From Pedobacter suwonensis (GTDB lineage: Bacteria; Bacteroidota; Bacteroidia; Sphingobacteriales; Sphingobacteriaceae), in the NCBI RefSeq assembly GCF_900111825.1, contig NZ_FOJM01000002.1:310001-374000 (forward strand): a stretch of 64,000 nucleotides of DNA, written 5' to 3'. Shown here in pieces: positions 55,991 to 64,000 of the stretch. The translations under genes were made by a program, and so were the position numbers. The stretch's first letter is position 1, and each line of letters starts with the position of its first letter. A model generated the notes under the pieces. That model saw only the letters and a program-made list of their open reading frames with translations. It was not told the origin of the DNA and made no database searches.

Positions 55991-57361
55991 TTAGCGCTCA
56001 TTTTGCACCATTCCACCCGCCACGATCTCTTCCGCCGGAATAGGAAACACATAACGTTTATCTCCGGGGTCCAGGGTATACGCCTGTCCCACAACTGTCC
56101 GGATGATGGTTTTTGCAAAACGCGGATCTTTATTCAACCGCTTTAAATCTCCCCAACGCAGTCCCCGGAACACAAGCTCCTTGCGCCTTTCGATCAGGAT
56201 AATCCGCAATGCCTCATCCGGACTGCCGCTACTAAGCGGCTTGAAACTGCCCTTCATCCAGCGCGTCACCAACAGGGTATTCAATTCTTTCATCGCGCCG
56301 GCAACATCGCCCATCCTCGCCAGTGATTCAGCGCGGATGAGGTAAAGCTCATCCACAGCAAGGCCACCGAACAGCTGGAGGCGAAACCCGGTATACCTGC
56401 CCTTGAAATAAAACGGGGCAATGTCGGTAAAGTAGATGCTTTTTCTTAAGTCACCGCCCGCATAAAGCTGGTACAGCTCATCGGCAACCGTGGTCCTGGT
56501 AGAGGAAGTAAAGCCGTAAGATATGAGCTTATCGTAGAAGATGACCTCCGGGTTATCGGCAGCCGGAGAAGCCGGAAACGGATTCATCGCCGCGGGGCTG
56601 ATGGTATTATAATCCAGCAGGGAAGCATTTAGCGCCAGCGCAGCTGCCGCATATTGATCCGCCAGTTCATAATTTTCCATGCTCAGGTAAACCCTTGCCA
56701 GCAATGCATCCGCCGCCGCCCTCGACGGACGGCTTTTAAACCGCGTCTGCACCGGCAACAGCTGCACTGCCTCCAGCAGATCACCGATTACCTGATCGTA
56801 CACCTGCTGCACCGAAGCCCTGCCCACCTTTGCATTCACATCAGCAGTGAGGCGCAAAGGTATCCCCATATCCGTCACAGCCGTGGCCTGATCATAGGCC
56901 CTGGCAAACAGTTGTACCAGGTTATAAAAAGCAAATGCCCGGTGAAAAAGTGCACTTCCCTTAACCGTATTCTGGTCGGCCAGCGATCCATTACCATCTT
57001 TCCTATCCGCAAGCCCATCTAAGATAATATTGGCATAAAAAATCTGTTGATACGGTAGATTCCAGTCTGTACAAGGCTGGTTTTGATAAAGATCTGCAGC
57101 CCACAGGTAACTGTTCTTCTGTACTGCCGTGGTAAACCCGGCCACACCTGCGTCGTTGGCATAATAATCATCAGCTGAAATTTCCTGCAGCGCCGGACTG
57201 GAATTAAATACCGTCAGGTTATCCATCAGGGCATTAAAATCCTCCAGGGTTGTTGGTATCAGCAGTGCCTTATCAGGCTTTTTGTCCAGAAACTCCTTCT
57301 GGCAGGAAAACAATAGCAGGCCTGCAAATAAAAGGCACATGGTTTTCAATAATCTTTTCAT
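55991..57361 (-). CDS. SusD/RagB-family lipoprotein (second pair)
   Basis: 456 residues, a little shorter than the mannan-locus SusD. The signal ends at LLFSC (Cys20) followed by QKEFLDKKPDKALLIPTTLE, a typical SusD start. RagB-type helices follow (RAFAFYNLVQLFARAYD, RRKELVFRGLRWGDLKRLN, KRYVFPIPAEEI). It would cap the SusC channel encoded 26 bases upstream. No hydrolase gene accompanies it, so the cargo may be a peptide or other non-glycan, given the TlpA-type partner. Confidence 0.92.
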   Translation of the reverse strand: MKRLLKTMCLLFAGLLLFSCQKEFLDKKPDKALLIPTTLEDFNALMDNLTVFNSSPALQEISADDYYANDAGVAGFTTAVQKNSYLWAADLYQNQPCTDWNLPYQQIFYANIILDGLADRKDGNGSLADQNTVKGSALFHRAFAFYNLVQLFARAYDQATAVTDMGIPLRLTADVNAKVGRASVQQVYDQVIGDLLEAVQLLPVQTRFKSRPSRAAADALLARVYLSMENYELADQYAAAALALNASLLDYNTISPAAMNPFPASPAADNPEVIFYDKLISYGFTSSTRTTVADELYQLYAGGDLRKSIYFTDIAPFYFKGRYTGFRLQLFGGLAVDELYLIRAESLARMGDVAGAMKELNTLLVTRWMKGSFKPLSSGSPDEALRIILIERRKELVFRGLRWGDLKRLNKDPRFAKTIIRTVVGQAYTLDPGDKRYVFPIPAEEIVAGGMVQNER

Positions 57362-57387
57362 GGCAAATTCTGTTAACAGTTAAAATT

Positions 57388-60300
57388 TTAAAAATCAGCT
57401 TTGATCCCTACCGCAACCGTACGTACCTGCAGGTAATCCGCAACCGGATAATCCGGGTCAAAACCTGTTTTGGTTGATTTCCAGAGGATCCCAAGGTTAT
57501 TGGCATAGAGATGAACCTGCAGCTTACTGAGCGATATCGCACCCAACAGCCTTTTCCCAAAGTCATAAGACAGGCTGATGTCCTGCAGGCGGATATGATC
57601 ACCCTTTTCTACCGTGGCCGTCGAAAAATTGTAGAAACTGTCCCGGGCTGTATTGATGCCAGCCGGCATCGATGGAACCGTTGTAATTTCTTCATCACCC
57701 GGCTTTTGCCACCGCTCACTGTACCGGCCCTGAAGGTAACCCTGTCCGGAAAGGATATTGTTGTAAAAGATCCCCGGCTGCCTGAAATAGTAGCCCAGGC
57801 GGTAACTGATATTGGCAGAAAGGGAAAACTGCCCGTAGCTGAACGTATTGCGCAGCGCCCCGTAACTGACCGGCCTCGCCGGACCTGCATAAACCAGGTT
57901 ATCCACACTTGCCGAAGATAAGAGCTGGTTATAATCTTTACTCACTTTGCCATCAAGATAACCCTGCGGATCACCGTTCTGGGGATCAAGCCCTGCAAAA
58001 GCATAACTGTATACCGCATAAAAGGGTCTTCCCTGTAAAGGATATACTTCGCTGTCGGATAACTGCGCGTACCTGCCTGCAGGCTGCCGCAGGGCGTAAT
58101 CCACCACCTTATCTTTTACATACGTAAAAAAGAAATTCGTCTGCCAAGAAAACCGGCCAACTATATTCCGGCTGTTCAGGCTGATATCAATACCCGAACC
58201 ACGGGTATTTGCCGTATTGCCCCGGAAGGTAGTGACGCCGGAGGATGGCGCAAATGCAATATCCCCGATCAGGTCCATTCCCCGTTTCAGATAAGGCTCA
58301 ACCGTACCGCTGATCCGGTTATCCTTTGTGGCAAAATCGATCCCCAGATTGACCATCCGTACCCGCTCCCATCTCAGCTCCGGGTTCGGTGGATTGTTCA
58401 CCTGCGCATAGGTCGTATTGATGGCATTGCCCGTGAGGTACAGTGCCGTGGTAAAAGCAGAAAGGCTTTTGTTCACATTGCCATTATAACCATAGGTCAG
58501 CCTCATTTTTAGATAAGGCAGCCATTCCAGATGATAAAAAGGTTCCTTATTAATGTTCCAGGCCAGCCCGGCTGAATAAAGCGGCACCCCCTGCTGATTC
58601 GTTTTCACCCCGAAAAGATTACTCCGGTCCAGCCGGCCACTCGCCGAAAGCGTATACCGGTCCAGAAAGGTATAAGCCGCGTTTGAATAATAGGAAATAT
58701 TCCGGTCCGTGAGATCAGTCATGCTGTCATAAAACGGAATGGACATCAATGAACCCGTCACGGCATACTGGGGAAACAAAGTCACATAATCTACCCCCAA
58801 AGCCGTCGCATGGCTGTCACTATAACCATAAGCCCGGTTGCTGTTTGCCACCGAATGGAAATCACGGATCTCATAACCCGCAATGGCCGTAAGGCTATGT
58901 TTATCCATCCACACCCGGTTAAAATTCAGCTGTCCGCGGATACTCTGGCTGGTTGCCGTCAGCTGATCCAGATCCAATACCGAGCCACGCGGAATGGCAT
59001 AAGCAATCTTACCGCTCGCATCCACAGCCGAATAACTGTTGATCAGGTTCCGCATAAAATAGGTTCTTTCATCCCGAAGGTTCCTCGCATCGGCCATCGT
59101 CTGCCCATACTGATACAGCAGCGAAAAAGAAAGATAAGGCCTGATCTTATAACTCGCATTCACATTCAGGCGGTAGTCAATCAGCTTCCTGGTTTTATCC
59201 GAAATATAAATTTCCTCCAGCGGTTTATAACCCCAATCCAGCAAGCCCTTCTGCTGCGCCGCCTGGATAAATCCCTGCCGGTAATCATGCGTCATCGCAA
59301 TTGGATTGCCCGCCTCATCTGCCAGCCGGGCATAGGGATAAAGCGAAACGCCGCTACCCGTATTCAGCCCGATCAAACCGGTACCCGGATTATTGTTCAC
59401 CGTATGGCTCTGGCTATAATAAAACCCCGTACTGATCTCCAGTTTTTTATTCAGCAAATTCAGCGACTGTCCGCCATTAAAGGTAAAACGGTCCAGGCCG
59501 TTCCCAACCAGGTTGTCCTGGTTACGATCGTAACCTCCGGACAGGTTAAAACGCTGCACATCGCTCCCACCGGTAAAACTCAGCGCATACTGCTGGTTAA
59601 CACTTTTACGGTAAAAATACCGGTCAAAGTCATTGCGCACATCATGCCCCGCCAAAGCAGCAATCTGCTCCTCCGCCTGCGCTGCCGTAATTTTACCGTC
59701 CCTCCGGGCAATCAACAGTTCCACCACCGGCGTAAGCGCCGGGTTATTATAACCCGTTTCCGCACTCGCGTAAAAACCCTTGTCAAAAAGCATTTTTTCT
59801 ACCCCGATAAAATCCGCAGCCGACATCCTCGGCTGATAAAACATATCCGGCTTATCCCCAACCGTTACATTCGCATTAAAGCCTACTTTGACCTTCTGGT
59901 TGTAACGCCCCTTTTTCGTGGTAATCACAATCACCCCGTTACCCGCCCGCGAACCCCAGATCGAAGCCGCCGCGGCATCCTTCAACACCGAAATACTCTC
60001 CACATCATTAGGGTTGATCGTATTGATATCCCCATCATAAGGAAAATTATCCAGCACAATCAAAGGGCTCGAATTCCCGTAAATCGTATTCTGCCCCCGC
60101 ACACTGATCAGCCCCGCACCCGCCGAGCGGCCCCTGTTGAACAGCAGGCCCGGTGTCACATCCTCCAGCCGGTCCAGCACCCCCGTACTCACCCTGCGGT
60201 TCAGCAGTTTATTGTCTACCTGCACAAAAGAACCCGTTGCCCTTTCTTTCGGAACCGTCTGGTAACCCGTGGACACCACCACCTCGTCCAGCTGCGCCGC

Positions 60301-60609
60301 CGCAGCCGATAGCGTGACCACCACCGGCCGATCCCCGGATACCTGAATACGGGCCGGAGCGTAACCCAAAAACGACACCAACAGGGTTCCCTTCACCAGG
60401 CCCCCCTTTAACACAAAACCCCCGGTCTGATCCGTCAGTACCACCGCATCCGACCCCTCCAGTTTGACCGTAGCCCCCGCAAGCGGCCGCTTACCATCCG
60501 CCGAGACCACCTTACCCCTGAATTCCCCCACCGGAGCCTGTGCACCTGCGTCCAAACCGGAACAAAGCCCCAGCGTAACCAAAAAAAGCATCAATATTTT
60601 CATCATCAT
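57388..60609 (-). CDS. SusC/RagA-type TonB-dependent transporter (second pair)
   Basis: 1073 residues. Signal peptide (about 1-24), carboxypeptidase-D-like domain (GEFRGKVVSADGKRPLAGAT), plug (SAGAGLISVRGQNTIYGNSS, VESISVLKDAAAASIWGSRA) and a large barrel ending in ADF. It starts directly after the TlpA-DUF3738 gene stop with an ATGATGATG run, so translation is coupled. With SusD it forms an importer driven by TonB. The plus-strand antisense frame inside it (58810-60312) is a shadow. Confidence 0.95.
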   Translation of the reverse strand: MMMKILMLFLVTLGLCSGLDAGAQAPVGEFRGKVVSADGKRPLAGATVKLEGSDAVVLTDQTGGFVLKGGLVKGTLLVSFLGYAPARIQVSGDRPVVVTLSAAAAQLDEVVVSTGYQTVPKERATGSFVQVDNKLLNRRVSTGVLDRLEDVTPGLLFNRGRSAGAGLISVRGQNTIYGNSSPLIVLDNFPYDGDINTINPNDVESISVLKDAAAASIWGSRAGNGVIVITTKKGRYNQKVKVGFNANVTVGDKPDMFYQPRMSAADFIGVEKMLFDKGFYASAETGYNNPALTPVVELLIARRDGKITAAQAEEQIAALAGHDVRNDFDRYFYRKSVNQQYALSFTGGSDVQRFNLSGGYDRNQDNLVGNGLDRFTFNGGQSLNLLNKKLEISTGFYYSQSHTVNNNPGTGLIGLNTGSGVSLYPYARLADEAGNPIAMTHDYRQGFIQAAQQKGLLDWGYKPLEEIYISDKTRKLIDYRLNVNASYKIRPYLSFSLLYQYGQTMADARNLRDERTYFMRNLINSYSAVDASGKIAYAIPRGSVLDLDQLTATSQSIRGQLNFNRVWMDKHSLTAIAGYEIRDFHSVANSNRAYGYSDSHATALGVDYVTLFPQYAVTGSLMSIPFYDSMTDLTDRNISYYSNAAYTFLDRYTLSASGRLDRSNLFGVKTNQQGVPLYSAGLAWNINKEPFYHLEWLPYLKMRLTYGYNGNVNKSLSAFTTALYLTGNAINTTYAQVNNPPNPELRWERVRMVNLGIDFATKDNRISGTVEPYLKRGMDLIGDIAFAPSSGVTTFRGNTANTRGSGIDISLNSRNIVGRFSWQTNFFFTYVKDKVVDYALRQPAGRYAQLSDSEVYPLQGRPFYAVYSYAFAGLDPQNGDPQGYLDGKVSKDYNQLLSSASVDNLVYAGPARPVSYGALRNTFSYGQFSLSANISYRLGYYFRQPGIFYNNILSGQGYLQGRYSERWQKPGDEEITTVPSMPAGINTARDSFYNFSTATVEKGDHIRLQDISLSYDFGKRLLGAISLSKLQVHLYANNLGILWKSTKTGFDPDYPVADYLQVRTVAVGIKADF

Positions 60610-61980
60610 TTAGATTTTTTTAAAGCGTTTACGGATAACCAGCATTTCAACCGACGCCGTTTTTTCGACAAAACGGAGATCATAACGCGCCAGTGCCTTG
60701 TTCAGCTCCTCAATACTGGACATATTGGCCGTCAGTTCCAGGTCAACCATCCCCTTATAACCTGTCTGGTCAATCACCGGCAAAGGAATCCCCTGCAGGG
60801 GAAGCTGCAACCGTTCTATAAAAACAGAAAGCAAACAGCTGGTCAATCTGGCGCCAAAGCGGTCTAGCGCAACCGCAGGCTGCCCGCCCGAAGTCCTGAT
60901 TTTATCCATCGCCGAGGTACGCACCAGGGCCAGCGCATTCACCTTCCGGGTCTCCAGGCCCACCTCAACATCCGGGAAAAAGCCCCGCAACTGACCTTGC
61001 ATCAAAGCATAAGCCCGGTTACTGAAGCCCTCCTCAACCATCAGCTCAAAACAATAAGCCCTTCCCTGCCTCAGCCAGTCCAGAAAATCCGTACCCGCCA
61101 AATGAGGCTCCAGTTCCGCCCCCAGACCATCTTCCAGCACCGTCTCCTTTTTCCCCTTTTTATAAGCTAGACGGAACAGTTCGGGCATGGTGAGGTTACG
61201 CCCTGTAATGCGCCTCACCCCGGCACCCGACTGCACTTCTACATCTTTATAAATCCCCCGCCCGATATCCGTAATGTAACCCGAAAGCTGCGAACGGAAA
61301 AAACCATCACCCCAATCTGAACCCTCAAAAAACAAAGGTTTACCCGTATCATAGCGCATCTGCTCGTCCCTTTTCATCTTCACATCCAAAACATCACCCT
61401 CAAGCAAAGCCTTAATATGCTCACGCGACACCGCCTCCATACCCGTAACCGCCTTTAACACCCCATCCGGACCGATCCACACATAGTGCGGCAAAGTCTG
61501 GTGCGGAAAAAGCTTAACCAAAACCGTATCCCCCGTCACCATCGGCAGTGAAAAACCCCTGTCCGGCCCCAATCCCTGCTTCCCCTGCTGCAACCTTAAC
61601 TTTCCATAAAAATCATCCACCACCTTAAAAGACTGATAAGCCACCGGCAGAAACTGCACCCGATCCTTAAACTCCTCCTGCAAAGCTTCCATCTTCGGGA
61701 TCATCGCCACACAGGGCGAACACCAGGTGGCCCAGAAATCAAGGATCAGCAACTTCCCCCTGAAAGCCGAAAGCGGCAGCGACACCAATCCCTTACCAGC
61801 CCCATTCCATCCCGAAACACCACCAATCAACACCTCCGGCACCCGATCCCCAATTTTAATCTCCCCGGAGCCCCCGCTACCAACGATATCAGACACCACC
61901 CCCAACTTATTATCCTGCGCATAGCCCCCAAAAAAAGGGCATAGCCATAACAGGAAGCACAATTTCAGCTTCATTTCCAT
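60610..61980 (-). CDS. TlpA-type thioredoxin fused to a DUF3738-like domain
   Basis: 456 residues with a signal peptide (about 1-21). The thioredoxin domain (about 40-200) has ILDFWATWCSPCVAMIPKME (CxxC at about 86-89) and the TLPHYVWIGPDG cis-Pro loop. The remaining 250 residues fit the DUF3738 pattern: ITGRNLTMPELFRLAYKKG, YCFELMVEEGF, then LPVIDQTGYKGMVDLELT. This combination is known in Bacteroidota and Acidobacteria-type proteomes, but the function of the second domain is unknown. It is the first gene of the second SusCD operon and may reduce or mature disulfide-containing cargo in the periplasm. Confidence 0.82.
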   Translation of the reverse strand: MEMKLKLCFLLWLCPFFGGYAQDNKLGVVSDIVGSGGSGEIKIGDRVPEVLIGGVSGWNGAGKGLVSLPLSAFRGKLLILDFWATWCSPCVAMIPKMEALQEEFKDRVQFLPVAYQSFKVVDDFYGKLRLQQGKQGLGPDRGFSLPMVTGDTVLVKLFPHQTLPHYVWIGPDGVLKAVTGMEAVSREHIKALLEGDVLDVKMKRDEQMRYDTGKPLFFEGSDWGDGFFRSQLSGYITDIGRGIYKDVEVQSGAGVRRITGRNLTMPELFRLAYKKGKKETVLEDGLGAELEPHLAGTDFLDWLRQGRAYCFELMVEEGFSNRAYALMQGQLRGFFPDVEVGLETRKVNALALVRTSAMDKIRTSGGQPAVALDRFGARLTSCLLSVFIERLQLPLQGIPLPVIDQTGYKGMVDLELTANMSSIEELNKALARYDLRFVEKTASVEMLVIRKRFKKI

Positions 61981-62034
61981 TCATTTAAATCCAAAAAAAA
62001 CAATTAAAAACCGCCCCAACGGCCAAAGAAAACC

Positions 62035-62322
62035 CTACCCGCCAACACCCTCAATCCTCCCCGACTCCATCAGTACCTCTACCGCAGCAACCAACCCCAC
62101 CAGCCCATCAAACAACTCAGCCACCTCCCCCTCACTGGTATCCATATTTAGAAAACCCTTCCTATCATTCAAAGCATAAGCCTGAAACACCGAAAACAAA
62201 ACCAGCCTCACCCTATCCACACCATAGCTGCCATAAAATAATTCCAGTACCTCCCGGGCGCTTTCCAGGCCCGGCCCCTCAGCGCGATCACCAGATAAAG
62301 AATTCAGAAGTAAAGAAGCCAT
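62035..62322 (-). CDS. Small uncharacterised protein upstream of the second SusCD operon
   Basis: 95 residues from the ATG at 62322 (MASLLLNSLSGDRAEGPGLE). The frame is open to 62418, but that extension (Cys- and Phe-rich) crosses a terminator-like hairpin, so the shorter form is preferred. The protein is acidic and helical (SAREVLELFYGSYGVDRVRL, EVAELFDGLVGLVAAVEVLM) with no signal or membrane segment. It lies 54 bases before the TlpA-DUF3738 gene on the same strand. No family recognised. Confidence 0.55.
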   Translation of the reverse strand: MASLLLNSLSGDRAEGPGLESAREVLELFYGSYGVDRVRLVLFSVFQAYALNDRKGFLNMDTSEGEVAELFDGLVGLVAAVEVLMESGRIEGVGG

Positions 62323-62398
62323 AAATACATAGTTAGAGAGATAAACCCCTGATACAGAAAAAACCAAACACCAGAAGCAAGCGCACAAAAAACAAAAA

Positions 62399-62462
62399 CA
62401 GGGCAGGCCGCATATCAAAGAACCTTAAAAATCATTAACCATTCAGGTTCCTGCCTGCCCTG
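62399..62462 (-). terminator. Terminator-like attenuator ahead of the 62322 gene
   Basis: On the minus strand CAGGGCAGG (62462-62454) pairs with CCTGCCCTG (62407-62399), with an inner GAACCT/AGGTTC pairing, followed by TTTTTGTTTTTTG. It lies between a 21-codon frame (62470-62535) and the 62322 start. This could terminate an upstream transcript or act as an attenuator for the TlpA/SusCD operon. Confidence 0.5.
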
Positions 62463-62469
62463 CCACCCC

Positions 62470-62535
62470 CTACACAGGATTCTTCGGCTTTAAAGCATAA
62501 AGCCTGTCAAAACAATACTTGTCAAATAAGCCCAT
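62470..62535 (-). CDS. Possible 21-residue leader peptide
   Basis: The minus-strand ATG at 62535, with GGAG three bases before it, opens MGLFDKYCFDRLYALKPKNP plus V and stops at 62470, eight bases before the terminator-like hairpin. The order ribosome site, short peptide, hairpin with T run is that of an attenuation leader. It has no Ser/Thr, so it is not a lanthipeptide precursor. Confidence 0.35.
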   Translation of the reverse strand: MGLFDKYCFDRLYALKPKNPV

Positions 62536-62968
62536 ACGCTCCGGTTTATATTTAGTTTAGCAAAAAAAAGGCAAAAACCAGCCCCTCCGCATGAGAACAG
62601 GCGGATACGGACACACCGTATTGCGAATCAGGAAAAAGATGCTTACCTTGGGATTGCGAAAAACCATTGTAGTACCCTTGCCTAAAAACAACGGGGCTGG
62701 CACCAGGCTAAATTAACCCGCAAGGATCATGTGCGCTCTCCCACATCAACCCCTGCCTATTCGGTTTTTTTATACCTGGCAGTTTCCAGCAAACACTACG
62801 ATGGAGAACAGATGACGTTCTTTAACAAGAGTTGTAGGGAATACGCTTTGATCACTTCCTCGAAGTGACAAAAGTTGATGGCGGTTAATTGGTTCGTTTT
62901 CATAAACGGTAGTTTTATGTAAAACGATGCTAACTCAAAAAAGCAGAAGGAAACCAGATTGGAAAAAC
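62536..62968. other. Intergenic stretch without supported gene
   Basis: About 430 bases. A 41-codon plus-strand frame at 62591-62716 starts with ATG, but its composition is unremarkable. An AT-rich tract (62560-62580) on the minus strand may be the promoter of the operon to the left. Nothing else recognised. Confidence 0.3.
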
Positions 62969-63118
62969 CAATAGGGCGAACTCCAATGCTTTTGAGTGTG
63001 GTACCGTCAAGAACCTCTCAGACCAAGGTCTGAGTTTCGCAAAAGACTGACATGGAGGTCGCCCTATTGAATATAAGGTATCGCGAAGATAACAAAATTC
63101 AATAGATACGGCGAACTC
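62969..63118. ncRNA. Highly structured element with alternative pairings (candidate RNA or small mobile element)
   Basis: CAATAGGGCGAACTCCA (62969-62985) pairs with TGGAGGTCGCCCTATTG (63053-63069) at 16 of 17 positions. Inside is CTCAGACC-AA-GGTCTGAG (63017-63034). The right arm also pairs downstream: CTATTGAAT (63064-63072) with ATTCAATAG (63097-63105), enclosing TATC-GCGAA-GATA (63079-63091). GGCGAACTC occurs at both ends (62975 and 63110). A further stem GCTCATG...CATGAGA follows near 63126-63160. Mutually exclusive stems suggest a regulatory RNA, a retron-like msr/msd transcript or a MITE. No protein is encoded. Strand not determined; plus is favoured because a plus-strand gene follows. 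Confidence 0.5.
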
Positions 63119-63266
63119 ACGGTCGGCTCATGCGAAATTTGACGGTTTTCACTCATGAGAGACATCGTTGAAGCAAGGCTAAACCCTACTCTATTTGTCG
63201 CTATAAATAACTGATATCAAATATAGTTAAAAAACAATACAAAAGAAAAAATAATTTAAATTATTT

Positions 63267-63821
63267 ATGATTAAAATAGACCTTTCAAAAGAATATTCGA
63301 GAATTTTAAAAAAATACTTGAAGACATTTGAATTGGAGTCTATTGATATTGCATATCTAGTAAAGACAAAAAAGGATGTAATTGACGGAGTGCTAAAAAA
63401 TGAAAAAAGTGTTGTGTTATATACTTTAGAACAAATTGCTCAGATTTTTAACCTTCGATATTTTGAATTTGGAAATCCTAATTATCCTATTCCTTCCTTT
63501 GACTCGTTACCAGAAAAAACCAAGCAACGAATTGCATATCGTAAGAAAGAAGGTCCCGCTAAGGAAATTACATACACATCAAGTGAGATAAATATCTCCA
63601 TAAGCAAAGTATTGGCAACGTTTAAAGTTGGCGATGAATTTTTAGCAGAGGAAATTGCAAACACCATTAAAGAAAAATATCACTTAACTTATTCAGTTAG
63701 TGAAATTATAAACCGTTTCAATAATTCTTTCAAAGGCTCTGTAGAAAAGACTAACAGGAAAGATGAAACAAGGAAAGGACGTGGCCCAAAGCCTGTATAT
63801 TACAGGTTGGTGAAGATGTAG
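63267..63821 (+). CDS. AT-rich HTH protein of unknown function
   Basis: 184 residues. The N-terminal 75 residues look like an XRE-type helix-turn-helix (IDIAYLVKTKKDVIDGVLKN, TLEQIAQIFNLRYFEFG). A linker (PSFDSLPEKTKQRIAYRKKE) leads to a second, winged-helix-like region (VGDEFLAEEIANTIKEKYHL, SVSEIINRFNNSF) and a basic tail (RKDETRKGRGPKPVYYRL). Both parts suggest DNA or RNA binding. Codon use is far more AT-rich than the LanB/SusCD genes to the left, indicating separate acquisition. It lies directly after the structured element at 62969-63118. Confidence 0.6.
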   Translation: MIKIDLSKEYSRILKKYLKTFELESIDIAYLVKTKKDVIDGVLKNEKSVVLYTLEQIAQIFNLRYFEFGNPNYPIPSFDSLPEKTKQRIAYRKKEGPAKEITYTSSEINISISKVLATFKVGDEFLAEEIANTIKEKYHLTYSVSEIINRFNNSFKGSVEKTNRKDETRKGRGPKPVYYRLVKM

Positions 63822-64000
63822 AAATAAATAAGACAATAATAAGTCGAAGTCATACGTTATTTGATTGAACAGCCGGTCGTCAAAAAGGTATAAACGTTTA
63901 AGGTAAATAACCCGGAGCTAATAAACAGGTTAAGGGAGTTTGTAGAAGAGTATGAGAAGAAATAGGGAGTTTGTTTGGGCAGCTGAGTAATTGGCATGGC
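63822..64000. other. Window end with a short coding-like fragment
   Basis: On the plus strand TFKVNNPELINRLREFVEEY then EKK and a stop (about 63895-63966) reads like the tail of a helical protein, but it is closed upstream by TAA and has no start. It may be a gene remnant. No complete gene. Confidence 0.25.

Noticed and set aside
58810..60312. 500-codon open frame on the plus strand
   Set aside because: It lies wholly antisense to the SusC gene and its product is rich in His, Ile, Arg and Pro without any family signature; it is a by-product of codon bias in the real gene.
62969..63215. Group II intron 3' end
   Set aside because: The ATATAAGGTAT text and the CCTACTCTATTTGT end looked suggestive, but no domain V hairpin with the AGC triad or a maturase is present.
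62969..64000. Complete retron
   Set aside because: The RNA-like element would fit an msr/msd, but no reverse transcriptase is seen before the window ends; kept only as an open possibility.
1..64000. CRISPR arrays, rRNA genes, intact insertion sequences
   Set aside because: None recognised on either strand; no regularly spaced repeats, no rRNA landmarks and no transposase motifs were seen.

Overview
The window looks like a chromosome segment of a Bacteroidota soil or plant bacterium, most probably Sphingobacteriaceae (Pedobacter or Mucilaginibacter type). This rests on two SusC/SusD pairs, lipoproteins with C-K-K after the lipobox, a RagB/SusD-SusE-GH76-GH92-GH97 locus, a DUF6520-like/MauE pair, a LytTR two-component pair and TlpA-type thioredoxins. 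There is no rRNA or CRISPR; one tRNA-Pro(GGG) lies at 27558-27634. Genus assignment is inference.

Layout. (1) 1-3.2 kb: minus-strand mobilization region of a conjugative or mobilizable element, with a ParA-type ATPase (cut by the left edge), a relaxase, a MobA/MobC-like accessory protein and two paralogous small DNA-binding-like proteins. (2) 3.9-22.3 kb: a polysaccharide utilization locus for alpha-mannan. It encodes a mannose-6-phosphate isomerase-like protein, an MFS sugar porter, SusC, SusD, SusE, GH76 endo-mannanase, GH92 alpha-mannosidase and two GH97 enzymes. All are on the minus strand, with a divergent GntR/UTRA regulator. A terminator-like hairpin separates the SusCDE block from the hydrolases. 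(3) 22.5-27.7 kb: UvrD/FBH1-like helicase, TPR lipoprotein-like protein, excisionase-type HTH protein, then a graveyard of decayed genes (a UvrA2 remnant and one unidentified gene) next to tRNA-Pro. (4) 27.8-34.6 kb: three different GT-C membrane glycosyltransferases and a UDP-galactopyranose-mutase-like flavoprotein, apparently one operon.

(5) 35-43.9 kb: the most unusual part. Three large lipoproteins share an N-terminal module and a Gly/Ser linker but carry exchangeable papain-like C-terminal domains. Each is followed within 1-6 bases by a small membrane or secreted protein. This is the layout of toxin-immunity or protease-inhibitor pairs. A TMTC-like membrane protein, a 50-residue membrane peptide and a Crp-type regulator are interspersed. 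(6) 44-50 kb: PQQ-propeller lipoprotein, XRE regulator, TlpA-like protein, a small RNA-polymerase-alpha-CTD-like protein and an unknown helical protein. A 41-base two-unit repeat lies in front of both the XRE gene and the alpha-CTD-like gene.

(7) 50.2-62.5 kb: LytS/LytTR two-component system, a full-length LanB-type lantibiotic dehydratase without a recognisable cyclase or precursor, a MauE-like membrane protein with a DUF6520-like secreted Cys peptide, and a second SusC/SusD pair with a TlpA-DUF3738 fusion. (8) 62.9-64 kb: a strongly self-complementary stretch with mutually exclusive pairings, followed by an AT-rich gene for an HTH protein.

All functional calls come from reading motifs and context; no database search was run.
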